From NCBI GenBank assembly GCA_964477735.1, contig CAYZFD010000020.1:1-30534 (forward strand): a stretch of 30,534 nt of DNA. The letters are read 5' to 3'. This stretch comes from CAYZFD01 sp964477735. GTDB taxonomy: Bacteria > Bacteroidota > Bacteroidia > Flavobacteriales > Flavobacteriaceae. The notes beneath the pieces are model-generated. The model was not told where the DNA came from, searched no databases, and saw only the letters and a program-made list of their open reading frames with translations. The position numbers and the translations under genes were made by a program. This document shows positions 1 to 6,524 of this stretch, one piece after another (position 1 is the stretch's first letter; each line of letters begins with the position of its first letter).

Positions 1-335
1 GTCCGTGTCTCAGTACCAGTGTGGGGGATCTCCCTCTCAGGACCCCTACCTATCGTAGTCTTGGTGAGCCGTTACCTCACCAACAAACTAATAGGACGCA
101 TGCCCATCTTCTACCGCTGTAACTTTAATCCAAAAACCAGGAGGTTAATGGATATTATGGAGGATTATTCCAAATTTCTCTGGGCTATACTCCTGTAGAA
201 GGTAGGTTGCATACGCGTTACGCACCCGTGCGCCACTCGTCAGCGGATTGCAAGCAATCCCTGTTACCGTTCGACTTGCATGTGTTAGGCCTGCCGCTAG
301 CGTTCATCCTGAGCCAGGATCAAACTCTTCATTGT
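1..335 (-). rRNA. rrs: 16S ribosomal RNA, 5' part (runs off the left edge)
   Basis: Read on the minus strand, the gene begins near 335 with GAAGAGTTTGATCCTGGCTC, the universal 5' end of bacterial 16S. Further conserved blocks follow: AACGCTAGCGGCAGGCCTAA, ACATGCAAGTCGAACGG, GACGAGTGGCGCACGGGTGC and CACTGGTACTGAGACACGG near position 1. Only about the first 330 nt of a roughly 1,500-nt gene are present; the remainder, and presumably 23S and 5S, lie beyond the left edge. The mature 5' end is placed by similarity and may be off by several bases. The sequence style fits Bacteroidota/Flavobacteriales. Confidence 0.97.
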
Positions 336-410
336 TAGTCTTTAAATAATATTAACAACTTGAATTGATCGGTATTCTACTCAAAATGGTTTTACTTAGT
401 TTCTTAATTT

Positions 411-432
411 CATAAAAATGCAAATTTTTATG
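411..432 (-). repeat. Hairpin in the rRNA leader
   Basis: A perfect inverted repeat with arms CATAAAAA (411-418) and TTTTTATG (425-432) and a 6-nt loop sits about 75 nt upstream of the 16S 5' end. In the precursor RNA it would fold into an AU-rich stem-loop. It could be part of the pre-16S processing stalk or a structure next to the antitermination site; the sequence alone does not decide. Confidence 0.5.
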
Positions 433-448
433 ATACGCTGTCTATCTC

Positions 449-465
449 AATATTTTCAATGAACT
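449..465 (-). promoter_or_regulatory. boxA-like antitermination element in the rRNA leader
   Basis: On the minus strand, between promoter P2 and the 16S 5' end, the leader reads AGTTCATTGAAAATATT. This resembles boxA (E. coli TGCTCTTTAACA; Bacteroidota leaders commonly carry a GTTCTTTGA-like version), the RNA element bound by NusB/NusE to prevent premature termination of rRNA transcription. The NusB gene lies about 6 kb away in this window. The assignment rests on position plus partial similarity. Confidence 0.5.
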
Positions 466-501
466 TGTCGTTTTTCGCTTGCTGTTTTTTGAAAGCGGTT
501 G

Positions 502-532
502 CAAATATACGTCGCTTTTAAATACCTGCAAA
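502..532 (-). promoter_or_regulatory. rRNA promoter P2 (proximal)
   Basis: On the minus strand TTTG (532-529), a 19-nt spacer and TATATTTG (509-502) match the Bacteroidota -33/-7 consensus (TTTG, TAnnTTTG) very closely. Transcription would start near 497, about 160 nt before the mature 16S. The box is followed by CAACCGC, closely resembling the CACCCGC that follows P1. Confidence 0.85.
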
Positions 533-608
533 TTTTATGAAGAAAATTTTTAATTTTTTTTCTAAAATTTTTCAGTAATCAATAAAAGTGATGAGCGTTT
601 TGCGGGTG

Positions 609-638
609 CAAATATAGTACCCTTCATTAACTGTGCAA
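609..638 (-). promoter_or_regulatory. rRNA promoter P1 (distal)
   Basis: On the minus strand TTG (638-636), a 19-nt spacer and TATATTTG (616-609) form a second near-consensus promoter with the same spacer and the same -7 box as P2, 107 bp further upstream. Together the two make a tandem rRNA promoter. The stretch between 510 and 608 is otherwise extremely AT-rich, which may help polymerase binding. Confidence 0.8.
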
Positions 639-654
639 TCATTTTTGAATTATT

Positions 655-703
655 TTTTTAAAAAAAAATTAACTGGCTGTATATGTGATACTTAGGTCAG
701 TTA
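655..703 (-). terminator. Probable terminator of the DUF4294 gene
   Basis: On the minus strand TAACTG (703-698) and CAGTTA (675-670) can pair around a 22-nt loop that itself contains GTAT/ATAC. The stem is followed at once by about nine U residues. The 5' arm overlaps the stop codon of the DUF4294 gene. The stem is short, so strength is uncertain, but it would insulate the rRNA promoters from read-through. Confidence 0.45.
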
Positions 704-1369
704 TTTTTTTTCCAGTTCACCCTCTTTTATCAATGTTTCTAGTCCAATAAACTGGTTTGGGGTTGTTTGGGCAGGTTCTAAATCGCCTTTAGCAAAGGCA
801 CGCAACAAAATGTCCTCGATTAATACATCTTGTGGATCTGTTTCAGGCGAATAGGGTATTTTCAAAGAAATGTCGAATAGGCTCGCCGTAGTGTTGTAGA
901 GAAATGCTTGAAATCCATTTCGCATAATCTTAATGAGGTTGTAAGAGGTATAGCCTGTTTCGCGATGCAAAAGCTTGGAGAGTATTTGGCCTTGTTTTCT
1001 GCTTAGCTTTCGCAGTTCAGCTTCATATTCATCTCTAACAAAGGACTCTAGCATCTTCAAGTATTGTTTGCGTTTTCTTTTTTTTGAAATTTTTGGTAAT
1101 CTTTCAATAATGGATGCCATACGCTCTGCCGAAAGTTTGGCGTAGGGATAGACTTTAAGGACGCGCCACCTGAGCATGTAGTAGGCCTTCATTTCTTCAC
1201 GATTCTTGAATTGAAGACGCTTGAACACCACAACTTCGTCGAGACCAATAAAAGGTTTGGCGATTGAATCTCCTTCTACCATTATATATATGGAGTCGTT
1301 TTCTTCAACTTGAGCAGTCAAGAGATGACTGTTCATCATTAAAAGGAAAATAAAAAGAGACTCTCGCAT
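701..1369 (-). CDS. DUF4294 family protein with signal peptide
   Basis: This is a protein of about 222 residues resembling the DUF4294 family, which is largely restricted to Bacteroidota and has no known function. The N-terminus MRESLFIFLLMMNSHLLTAQ looks like a Sec signal peptide cleaved after LLTA, so the protein is probably periplasmic. The body is helical and strongly basic in the middle (KKRKRKQYLK), followed by an LSRKQGQILSKLLHRETG motif. The start at 1369 is chosen because a -7 box (1381-1374) lies just upstream; a longer reading would need a TTG start upstream of that box. It is transcribed towards the rRNA operon and is divergent from the M42 peptidase gene. The family call is from recalled similarity. 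Confidence 0.85.
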   Translation of the reverse strand: MRESLFIFLLMMNSHLLTAQVEENDSIYIMVEGDSIAKPFIGLDEVVVFKRLQFKNREEMKAYYMLRWRVLKVYPYAKLSAERMASIIERLPKISKKRKRKQYLKMLESFVRDEYEAELRKLSRKQGQILSKLLHRETGYTSYNLIKIMRNGFQAFLYNTTASLFDISLKIPYSPETDPQDVLIEDILLRAFAKGDLEPAQTTPNQFIGLETLIKEGELEKK

Positions 1370-1373
1370 TGAG

Positions 1374-1381
1374 CAAAGGTA
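1374..1381 (-). promoter_or_regulatory. -7 box for the DUF4294 gene
   Basis: TACCTTTG on the minus strand is an exact TAnnTTTG match ending only 4 nt before the ATG at 1369, so the transcript would start at or next to the start codon. No good -33 TTG is seen at the usual distance. It lies back to back with the peptidase promoter (1415-1422). Confidence 0.6.
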
Positions 1382-1414
1382 CAATATAGGTCCTTTTATA
1401 ATGAGGCTTTTGTG

Positions 1415-1422
1415 TACTTTTG
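1415..1422 (+). promoter_or_regulatory. -7 box for the M42 peptidase gene
   Basis: TACTTTTG is an exact match to the Bacteroidota -7 box, 16 nt before the ATG at 1439. A TTTT at 1393-1396, 18 nt upstream, may serve as a degenerate -33 element. Confidence 0.7.
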
Positions 1423-1438
1423 CAAAAACAAATAAAAT

Positions 1439-2527
1439 ATGGCATCAAAATCTATTTTAACAAAAAAATCTTTGGATTTTTTAGAGCAGTATCTCAACAA
1501 CCCATCCCCCACTGGCTATGAGTGGGAAGGTCAAAAAATTTGGATGAAATATCTCAAGCCTTATGTGGATACTTTCATTACAGACACCTATGGCACCGCA
1601 GTTGGTGTCATTAATCCCGATGCTCCCTATAAAGTAGTGATTGAAGGACACTCAGACGAAATCTCGTGGTATGTGAACTACATTACAGAGAATGGTCTGA
1701 TTTATGTGATTCGAAATGGTGGTAGTGACCATCAGATAGCACCTTCAAAATGGGTGAATATTCACACCAAAAAAGGGGTTGTGAAGGGCGTATTTGGATG
1801 GCCTGCCATCCATACCCGAATGAGTGGAAAAGAAGAAACTCCAGCCCTAGACAATATTTTTATTGATATTGGTGCTAAGGACAAAAAAGAGGTTGAAAAA
1901 ATGGGCGTTCATGTGGGTTGTGTTATCACTTATCCTGATGCTTTTCATGTCCTAAATAAAAACAAGTTTGTTTGCCGTGCCCTCGACAATAGAATGGGTG
2001 GTTTTATGATCGCTGAAGTAGGGCGACTGCTGAGCGAAAACAAAGATAAATTGCCCTTTGGACTATACATCACCAACTCAGTTCAAGAGGAAATTGGCTT
2101 GCGTGGTGCAGAAATGATCACTCAAACCATTCAGCCCAATGTGGCCATTGTCACTGATGTTTGCCACGACACTACCACCCCAATGATCGATAAAAAGAAG
2201 CAGGGTGATAATGAAATTGGAAAAGGTCCTGTGATCTCTTATGCACCAGCCATTCAGCAAAAATTGAGAGAACTTATTATAGAAACTGCAGAGCAACACA
2301 AAATTCCGTTTCAAAGACACGCCTCTTCACGTTACACAGGAACTGACACTGATGCTTTTGCCTATAGCAATGGTGGTGTCCCCTCTGCATTGATTTCTTT
2401 GCCGCTTCGCTATATGCACACAACTGTTGAAACTGTGCACCGTGATGATGTCGAAAATGTTATACGCCTAATTTATGAAACGGTCAAAAACATCAAAGCG
2501 GGTGAAACTTTTAGTTATTTTGACTAA
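1439..2527 (+). CDS. M42 family metallopeptidase (zinc/cobalt aminopeptidase)
   Basis: This 362-residue cytoplasmic aminopeptidase belongs to the M42 family (PepA/TET-type), which removes N-terminal residues from peptides and forms large oligomeric shells. The expected metal ligands are visible: His71 in GHSDEISWYV, Asp183 in CRALDNRMGG, Glu218 after catalytic Glu217 in VQEEIGLRGA, Asp240 in VTDVCHD and His327 in YMHTTVETVH. Length is normal for the family. There is no signal peptide. The gene stands alone, with its own promoter and a strong hairpin terminator 14 nt after the stop. The substrate (glutamyl- or general aminopeptidase) cannot be read from sequence. Confidence 0.95.
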   Translation: MASKSILTKKSLDFLEQYLNNPSPTGYEWEGQKIWMKYLKPYVDTFITDTYGTAVGVINPDAPYKVVIEGHSDEISWYVNYITENGLIYVIRNGGSDHQIAPSKWVNIHTKKGVVKGVFGWPAIHTRMSGKEETPALDNIFIDIGAKDKKEVEKMGVHVGCVITYPDAFHVLNKNKFVCRALDNRMGGFMIAEVGRLLSENKDKLPFGLYITNSVQEEIGLRGAEMITQTIQPNVAIVTDVCHDTTTPMIDKKKQGDNEIGKGPVISYAPAIQQKLRELIIETAEQHKIPFQRHASSRYTGTDTDAFAYSNGGVPSALISLPLRYMHTTVETVHRDDVENVIRLIYETVKNIKAGETFSYFD

Positions 2528-2540
2528 AAAATCATGATAT

Positions 2541-2571
2541 AAAAAAAGCGGCTTAAATGCCGCTTTTTTTT
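2541..2571. terminator. Bidirectional terminator between the M42 peptidase and acs
   Basis: A perfect 12-bp inverted repeat, AAAAAAAGCGGC (2541-2552) and GCCGCTTTTTTT (2559-2570) around loop TTAAAT, has a U-run on both strands. It can terminate the peptidase transcript and the opposing acs transcript. The last T of the repeat is part of the acs stop codon (2570-2572). Confidence 0.93.
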
Positions 2572-4474
2572 ATTTCTTGTTGGCAATGATTTCTTGTACC
2601 ACGTCTGGGTTTAAGAGTGTAGAAATATCTCCAAGATTATCAAGTTCATTAGCCGCAATTTTTCTCAAAATACGTCTCATAATCTTTCCACTGCGGGTTT
2701 TAGGCAAGCCCGAAACGATTTGAATTTTATCGGGTTTAGCAATAGGACCTATGGTGTTAGAAACCAGTTTTCGAATTTCATCCTCCAATGTAGCCTCTTG
2801 ATCGTTGCGATCATAAGTTATCACGAAAGCATAGAGTGCATTCCCTTTTAGGTCATGAGGGAATCCGATCACCGCACTTTCCACCACCTTGGGATGCTCG
2901 TTAATCGCGTTTTCGATGGGTGCTGTTCCGAGGTTGTGACCAGAAACAATAACCACATCATCAACCCTCCCAGTAATTCTATATTGCCCTTTTTCATCTC
3001 TCAGGGCTCCATCTCCGGGAAAGTAATAACCAGGGTAGGCCGAAAAATATACATCTCTGTAGCGGTTATGATCACCATAAATGGTTCTTGCTATGGAAGG
3101 CCAGGGAAACTTAATGGCCAAAATACCATCATTTTCTAAAGCCGTTAGTTCTTTTCCTTTGTTGTTAAGCAAAACGGGTTGAATTCCTGGTAGGGGTGTT
3201 GTCGCATAGGTGGGTTTTTGGGGGGTAACACCAGCCAAAGAAGAAATCATAATGCCACCTGTTTCGGTTTGCCACCAAGTATCTACAATAGGACATTTAT
3301 TTTTTCCAACATGATGGTCATACCAATGCCAGGCCTCTTCGTTGATGGGTTCTCCAACAGATCCTAATACTTTTAGTGAAGACAGGTCGTGTTGTTCAAC
3401 CAAATCAGTCGGATGTTTGGCCAATGCACGAATGGCTGTTGGGGCTGTATAAAACTGATTGACTTTATGTTTTTGACATATTTCCCAAAACCGTCCGTAG
3501 TCAGGATAGGAGGGTATGCCTTCAAACATCAACGTGGTGGCCCCTACCAAAAGGGGTCCATATACAATGTAACTATGCCCTGTAATCCAACCAATATCGG
3601 CAGTGCACCAATACACATCTCCCGATTGATACTGAAAAACATTTTTAAATGAATAGGCTGTATAAACCATATAACCCCCACAGCTATGTACCATACCTTT
3701 AGGCTTTCCTGTTGAGCCAGAGGTATATAAAATAAACAGCATGTCTTCGGCATCCATCACCGTAGCCTCACAATCATCTGAGACTGAGGCTTCTTCGTCG
3801 TGCCACCAAGTATCGCAAGCGTGCCAAGCAACCTGATTCCCTGTTCTTTTTAGTACGATTGATTTTTCTATGGAAGTACAATGTTGAAGCGCTTCATCAA
3901 CTATAGATTTTAAATCTAAAACCTTAGATCCGCGATATCCTCCATCAGCGGTGACTATCACTTTGCACTGGGCATCGTTTATACGGGCCGCCAAAGCCGA
4001 GGCAGAAAAACCTGCGAACACTACTGAGTGAACAGCTCCTATTCGAGCACAGGCTAAAACTGCGATAGCCAACTCTGGAACCATGGGCATGTAAATGCAA
4101 ACACGATCTCCTTTTTGTACATTATTTTTTTTAAGCACGTTGGCAAAACGACAAACGCGCTGGTGTAACTCTTTGTAAGTAATTTTTTGAGCAGTTTCTT
4201 TGGGGTCATTGGGTTCGAAAAGGATGGCTATTTCATTGGGCTGGGTCTCTAAATGACGATCTAAGCAATTTTCAGTAATATTAAGTTTACCTCCTAAAAA
4301 CCACTCAACAGAAGGCTTTTTAAAGTCATATTCAAGGACTTTATCCCACTTTTTGTGCCAATGGAAACTTTCAGCAATGTCTGCCCAAAAGGCCTCAGGA
4401 TTTTCTATACTTTGTTGGTAAACCTCACGATAGGCCGTTGATGATTTTATATGAAAAGCATCCAAATTATGCAT
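2570..4474 (-). CDS. acs: Acetyl-CoA synthetase (AMP-forming)
   Basis: This enzyme activates acetate to acetyl-CoA through acetyl-AMP in the cytoplasm. The 634-residue length fits the Acs family. Adenylate-forming motifs are clear: the P-loop ILYTSGSTGKPKGMVH, DTWWQTETGG, YFPGDGALRDEKGQYRITGR, and the C-terminal PKTRSGKIMRR with the catalytic, acetylation-regulated lysine near residue 597. The ATG at 4474 is chosen because a longer reading begins with TTG and adds 12 residues not expected in the family. The gene sits downstream of pyrD on the same strand with a 99-bp gap holding an imperfect inverted repeat (4509-4557). No clean TAnnTTTG box was found; AAAGTTTG (4515-4508) is the nearest candidate. 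Confidence 0.97.
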   Translation of the reverse strand: MHNLDAFHIKSSTAYREVYQQSIENPEAFWADIAESFHWHKKWDKVLEYDFKKPSVEWFLGGKLNITENCLDRHLETQPNEIAILFEPNDPKETAQKITYKELHQRVCRFANVLKKNNVQKGDRVCIYMPMVPELAIAVLACARIGAVHSVVFAGFSASALAARINDAQCKVIVTADGGYRGSKVLDLKSIVDEALQHCTSIEKSIVLKRTGNQVAWHACDTWWHDEEASVSDDCEATVMDAEDMLFILYTSGSTGKPKGMVHSCGGYMVYTAYSFKNVFQYQSGDVYWCTADIGWITGHSYIVYGPLLVGATTLMFEGIPSYPDYGRFWEICQKHKVNQFYTAPTAIRALAKHPTDLVEQHDLSSLKVLGSVGEPINEEAWHWYDHHVGKNKCPIVDTWWQTETGGIMISSLAGVTPQKPTYATTPLPGIQPVLLNNKGKELTALENDGILAIKFPWPSIARTIYGDHNRYRDVYFSAYPGYYFPGDGALRDEKGQYRITGRVDDVVIVSGHNLGTAPIENAINEHPKVVESAVIGFPHDLKGNALYAFVITYDRNDQEATLEDEIRKLVSNTIGPIAKPDKIQIVSGLPKTRSGKIMRRILRKIAANELDNLGDISTLLNPDVVQEIIANKK

Positions 4475-4573
4475 GATTGATTGTGTTTTAGTAAGGCCCA
4501 ATTTAACCAAACTTTAGGTGCCAAAAAAATTAGTTTTAAATTTTACCTAAAAAGTTTAAAAACCTCCTGTTTT

Positions 4574-5602
4574 TTAACAATATGAACTGGCAATGGCTTT
4601 GTTGATTTGCTTGATGAGTTGGGGACCCTCATAAACAAAACCTGTGTATAGTTGCACCAAACTCGCGCCAGCCTCTAGTTTTTCTGTAGCATCAGAAGCG
4701 CTATGTATCCCCCCTACTCCAATTATTGGAAATGCGCCTTTGCTTTGGGTGTATAAAAATCGTATAACCGCCGTACTTCGATCAGTGAGTGGCTTGCCGC
4801 TCAATCCACCAGGCTCATTTGCGAGGTAGCAGTCTGTTTGTAATCCCTCGCGAGACAGAGTTGTATTGGTAGCAATCACACCGTCAATTTGGGTAATGCT
4901 CACAATTTCAATGATGTCAGAAAGTTGACTTTCGGTTAAATCTGGAGCAATTTTCAGTAAAATGGGCTTGCGTTTAGGCTTGGAATCGTTTCGATTTTGG
5001 AGGGTTTTAAGCAAAGCAGTTAGTGGTTCTTTTTCTTGTAAATCGCGCAAATTTGGTGTATTGGGAGAACTTACATTTACCACAAAATAATCTACCCATT
5101 CAAAAAGATGATCAAAACAATACAAGTAATCATCGACTGCGCTTTCATTTGGAGTCATTTTATTTTTGCCAATGTTACCACCAACGATAATGTTTTTTTT
5201 GCTCTTTAAACGTTGTACTGCAGCCAAGACGCCTTCATTATTGAAACCCATTCGGTTGATGATGGCATGATCCTTTTTTAGTCGAAACAATCGTTTTTTG
5301 GGGTTTCCATCTTGAGGTTTTGGTGTCAGAGTGCCGATTTCAATAAAACCAAATCCAAAATTCGAAAGCTCTCGAAAACGTTTGGCGTCTTTGTCGAAGC
5401 CAGCAGCCAAACCGACTGGATTGGGAAAAGTTAGCCCAAAAACATTTCTTGTGAGCTTGGGATTGTTTGACTTATAAGTGCGTTTGATTAGGGCAGAAAT
5501 TCCTGGGATTTTATGCAAAAAACCTATTAAAAAAAATGTGAAATGGTGTACCTTTTCGGGATCAAAACAAAACAATAAAGGTTTAACAAACCATTTATAC
5601 AT
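4574..5602 (-). CDS. pyrD: Dihydroorotate dehydrogenase (quinone), class 2
   Basis: This enzyme oxidises dihydroorotate to orotate in pyrimidine synthesis, passing electrons to the quinone pool at the inner membrane. With the ATG at 5602 it has 342 residues. The N-terminal segment (MYKWFVKPLLFCFDPEKVHH) is the amphipathic membrane/quinone-binding extension of class 2 enzymes. FMN and catalytic motifs follow: NPVGLAAGFDKDA, GTLTPKPQDGNPKKRLFRL, NVSSPNTPNLRDLQ with the catalytic serine, and GVGGIHSASDA plus LVQLYTGFVYEGP near the end. A reading extended upstream to 5653 is unlikely: it would put the promoter box (5626-5619) inside the gene and start within a terminator hairpin. It is followed by acs after 99 bp, probably independently expressed. 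Confidence 0.97.
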   Translation of the reverse strand: MYKWFVKPLLFCFDPEKVHHFTFFLIGFLHKIPGISALIKRTYKSNNPKLTRNVFGLTFPNPVGLAAGFDKDAKRFRELSNFGFGFIEIGTLTPKPQDGNPKKRLFRLKKDHAIINRMGFNNEGVLAAVQRLKSKKNIIVGGNIGKNKMTPNESAVDDYLYCFDHLFEWVDYFVVNVSSPNTPNLRDLQEKEPLTALLKTLQNRNDSKPKRKPILLKIAPDLTESQLSDIIEIVSITQIDGVIATNTTLSREGLQTDCYLANEPGGLSGKPLTDRSTAVIRFLYTQSKGAFPIIGVGGIHSASDATEKLEAGASLVQLYTGFVYEGPQLIKQINKAIASSYC

Positions 5603-5618
5603 AAATCTGTGCTTTTTG

Positions 5619-5626
5619 CAAAAGTA
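5619..5626 (-). promoter_or_regulatory. -7 box for pyrD; decides the start codon
   Basis: TACTTTTG on the minus strand matches TAnnTTTG exactly and ends 16 nt before the ATG at 5602. Because it lies downstream of the in-frame alternative start at 5653, it argues that translation begins at 5602. No convincing -33 TTG is visible. Confidence 0.7.
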
Positions 5627-5643
5627 GGGGCTGGCACCATAAA

Positions 5644-5675
5644 AAAAAAGCATTCTGGAATGAGAATGCTTTTTT
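5644..5675. terminator. Terminator at the end of the nusB-DUF1573-yajC unit
   Basis: AAAAAAGCATTCT (5644-5656) and AGAATGCTTTTTT (5663-5675) form a perfect 13-bp inverted repeat with a 6-nt loop, with U-runs in both directions. On the minus strand it lies about 20 nt after the yajC stop and just before the pyrD promoter, so it separates the two units. Confidence 0.9.
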
Positions 5676-5696
5676 AATTTTTTTGAAGTAAATAAT

Positions 5697-5981
5697 CTAT
5701 GATGACTTCTGCAGTTTTTGACTCATTTCCATGGAGATAGCAGAGCGTTCATATTTGATTTTACCTGCCATAGTTTCAAGCACACAAGTGCCATTAGAAT
5801 CATTAACCTCTAACACTTTTGCATGCATACCGCTTTTAGTAATCACACGATCACCCTTTTTTAGACTATTCACAAAGTTTTTTTCTTTCTTTTGTCGGCG
5901 TTGCGCTGGCAAAATCATAAAAAAGAAGATGACGACAAACATCATCAATAAGAATGGCAATTGCCCTGAAAATCCTTCCAT
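5697..5981 (-). CDS. yajC: Preprotein translocase subunit YajC
   Basis: YajC is a small inner-membrane protein associated with SecDF and the SecYEG translocon. The 94-residue protein has one transmembrane helix (residues about 9-25, LPFLLMMFVVIFFFMILPAQ) followed by the family signature RRQKKEKNF and LKKGDRVITKSGMHAKVLEV, forming the cytoplasmic beta domain. It starts 6 nt after the DUF1573 lipoprotein gene and is the last gene of that unit, followed by a strong terminator. In many flavobacteria this trio is followed by coaE; here the next gene is pyrD behind a terminator. Confidence 0.96.
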   Translation of the reverse strand: MEGFSGQLPFLLMMFVVIFFFMILPAQRRQKKEKNFVNSLKKGDRVITKSGMHAKVLEVNDSNGTCVLETMAGKIKYERSAISMEMSQKLQKSS

Positions 5982-5987
5982 GAGTGT

Positions 5988-6488
5988 TTATTTATTTTGT
6001 GAAGCTTGGAACGCATTTTGGCGATCTTCGCGTTGTTTTTGTTTAATAGGATCTGGAGTAACAAATGTTTTGATGGTTAAAACTTCGCGACCTTGTGCCG
6101 TATTGGTGGTTAGGGTAACTGTTTTGGTTTGGTTGTTGGGTTTGTTCGCAGAATCGAACTTTACCTTAATCACGCCTGTCGCTCCAGGAGCAATTGGAGT
6201 GTTTTTTGGATAGTCGGGCACTGTGCATCCACAACTGCCTGTTGCGTTGGTAATGATTAGATCTGAATTTCCTGTATTGGTAAAAGTAAAATCTGTCTCA
6301 ACCTTATCTCCTTCGTTTATGGTTCCGAAATCATGGCTTGACTTATCGAAAGTAATTACTGGCATATCACCAACAGCAGCATCGCGAGCTTCGGCCATTT
6401 CAACATTCTCAGACTTTACTTTTTTTGACGGTGAACTGTTACAGGCGCCCACTAATAGGATGAGGGTGAGTAAAAAATATTTTTTCAT
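5988..6488 (-). CDS. DUF1573 domain lipoprotein
   Basis: This is a 166-residue exported lipoprotein. The N-terminus MKKYFLLTLILLVGAC ends in a lipobox, with Cys16 as the lipidated residue and NSSPSKK after it. Residues about 45-145 form a DUF1573 domain (immunoglobulin-like beta sandwich related to ASPM/SPD-2/Hydin modules), with the family hallmarks FDFGTINEGDKV-like (here HDFGTINEGDKVETDFTFTN) and TGSCGCTVPDYPKNTPIAPG. The two cysteines in SCGC are typical. Molecular function is unknown. It sits between nusB and yajC, a frequent arrangement in Flavobacteriia, and has a candidate promoter of its own (6518-6511). Confidence 0.93.
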   Translation of the reverse strand: MKKYFLLTLILLVGACNSSPSKKVKSENVEMAEARDAAVGDMPVITFDKSSHDFGTINEGDKVETDFTFTNTGNSDLIITNATGSCGCTVPDYPKNTPIAPGATGVIKVKFDSANKPNNQTKTVTLTTNTAQGREVLTIKTFVTPDPIKQKQREDRQNAFQASQNK

Positions 6489-6510
6489 GATAATTTTTAT
6501 TTTGATTCTA

Positions 6511-6518
6511 CAAATTTA
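6511..6518 (-). promoter_or_regulatory. Internal -7 box upstream of the DUF1573 gene
   Basis: TAAATTTG on the minus strand matches TAnnTTTG and ends 22 nt before the ATG at 6488, in the 36-nt gap after nusB. No -33 TTG is found at the usual distance. In such AT-rich DNA a chance match is possible, so this is a candidate internal promoter only. Confidence 0.4.
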
Positions 6519-6524
6519 CAATTT

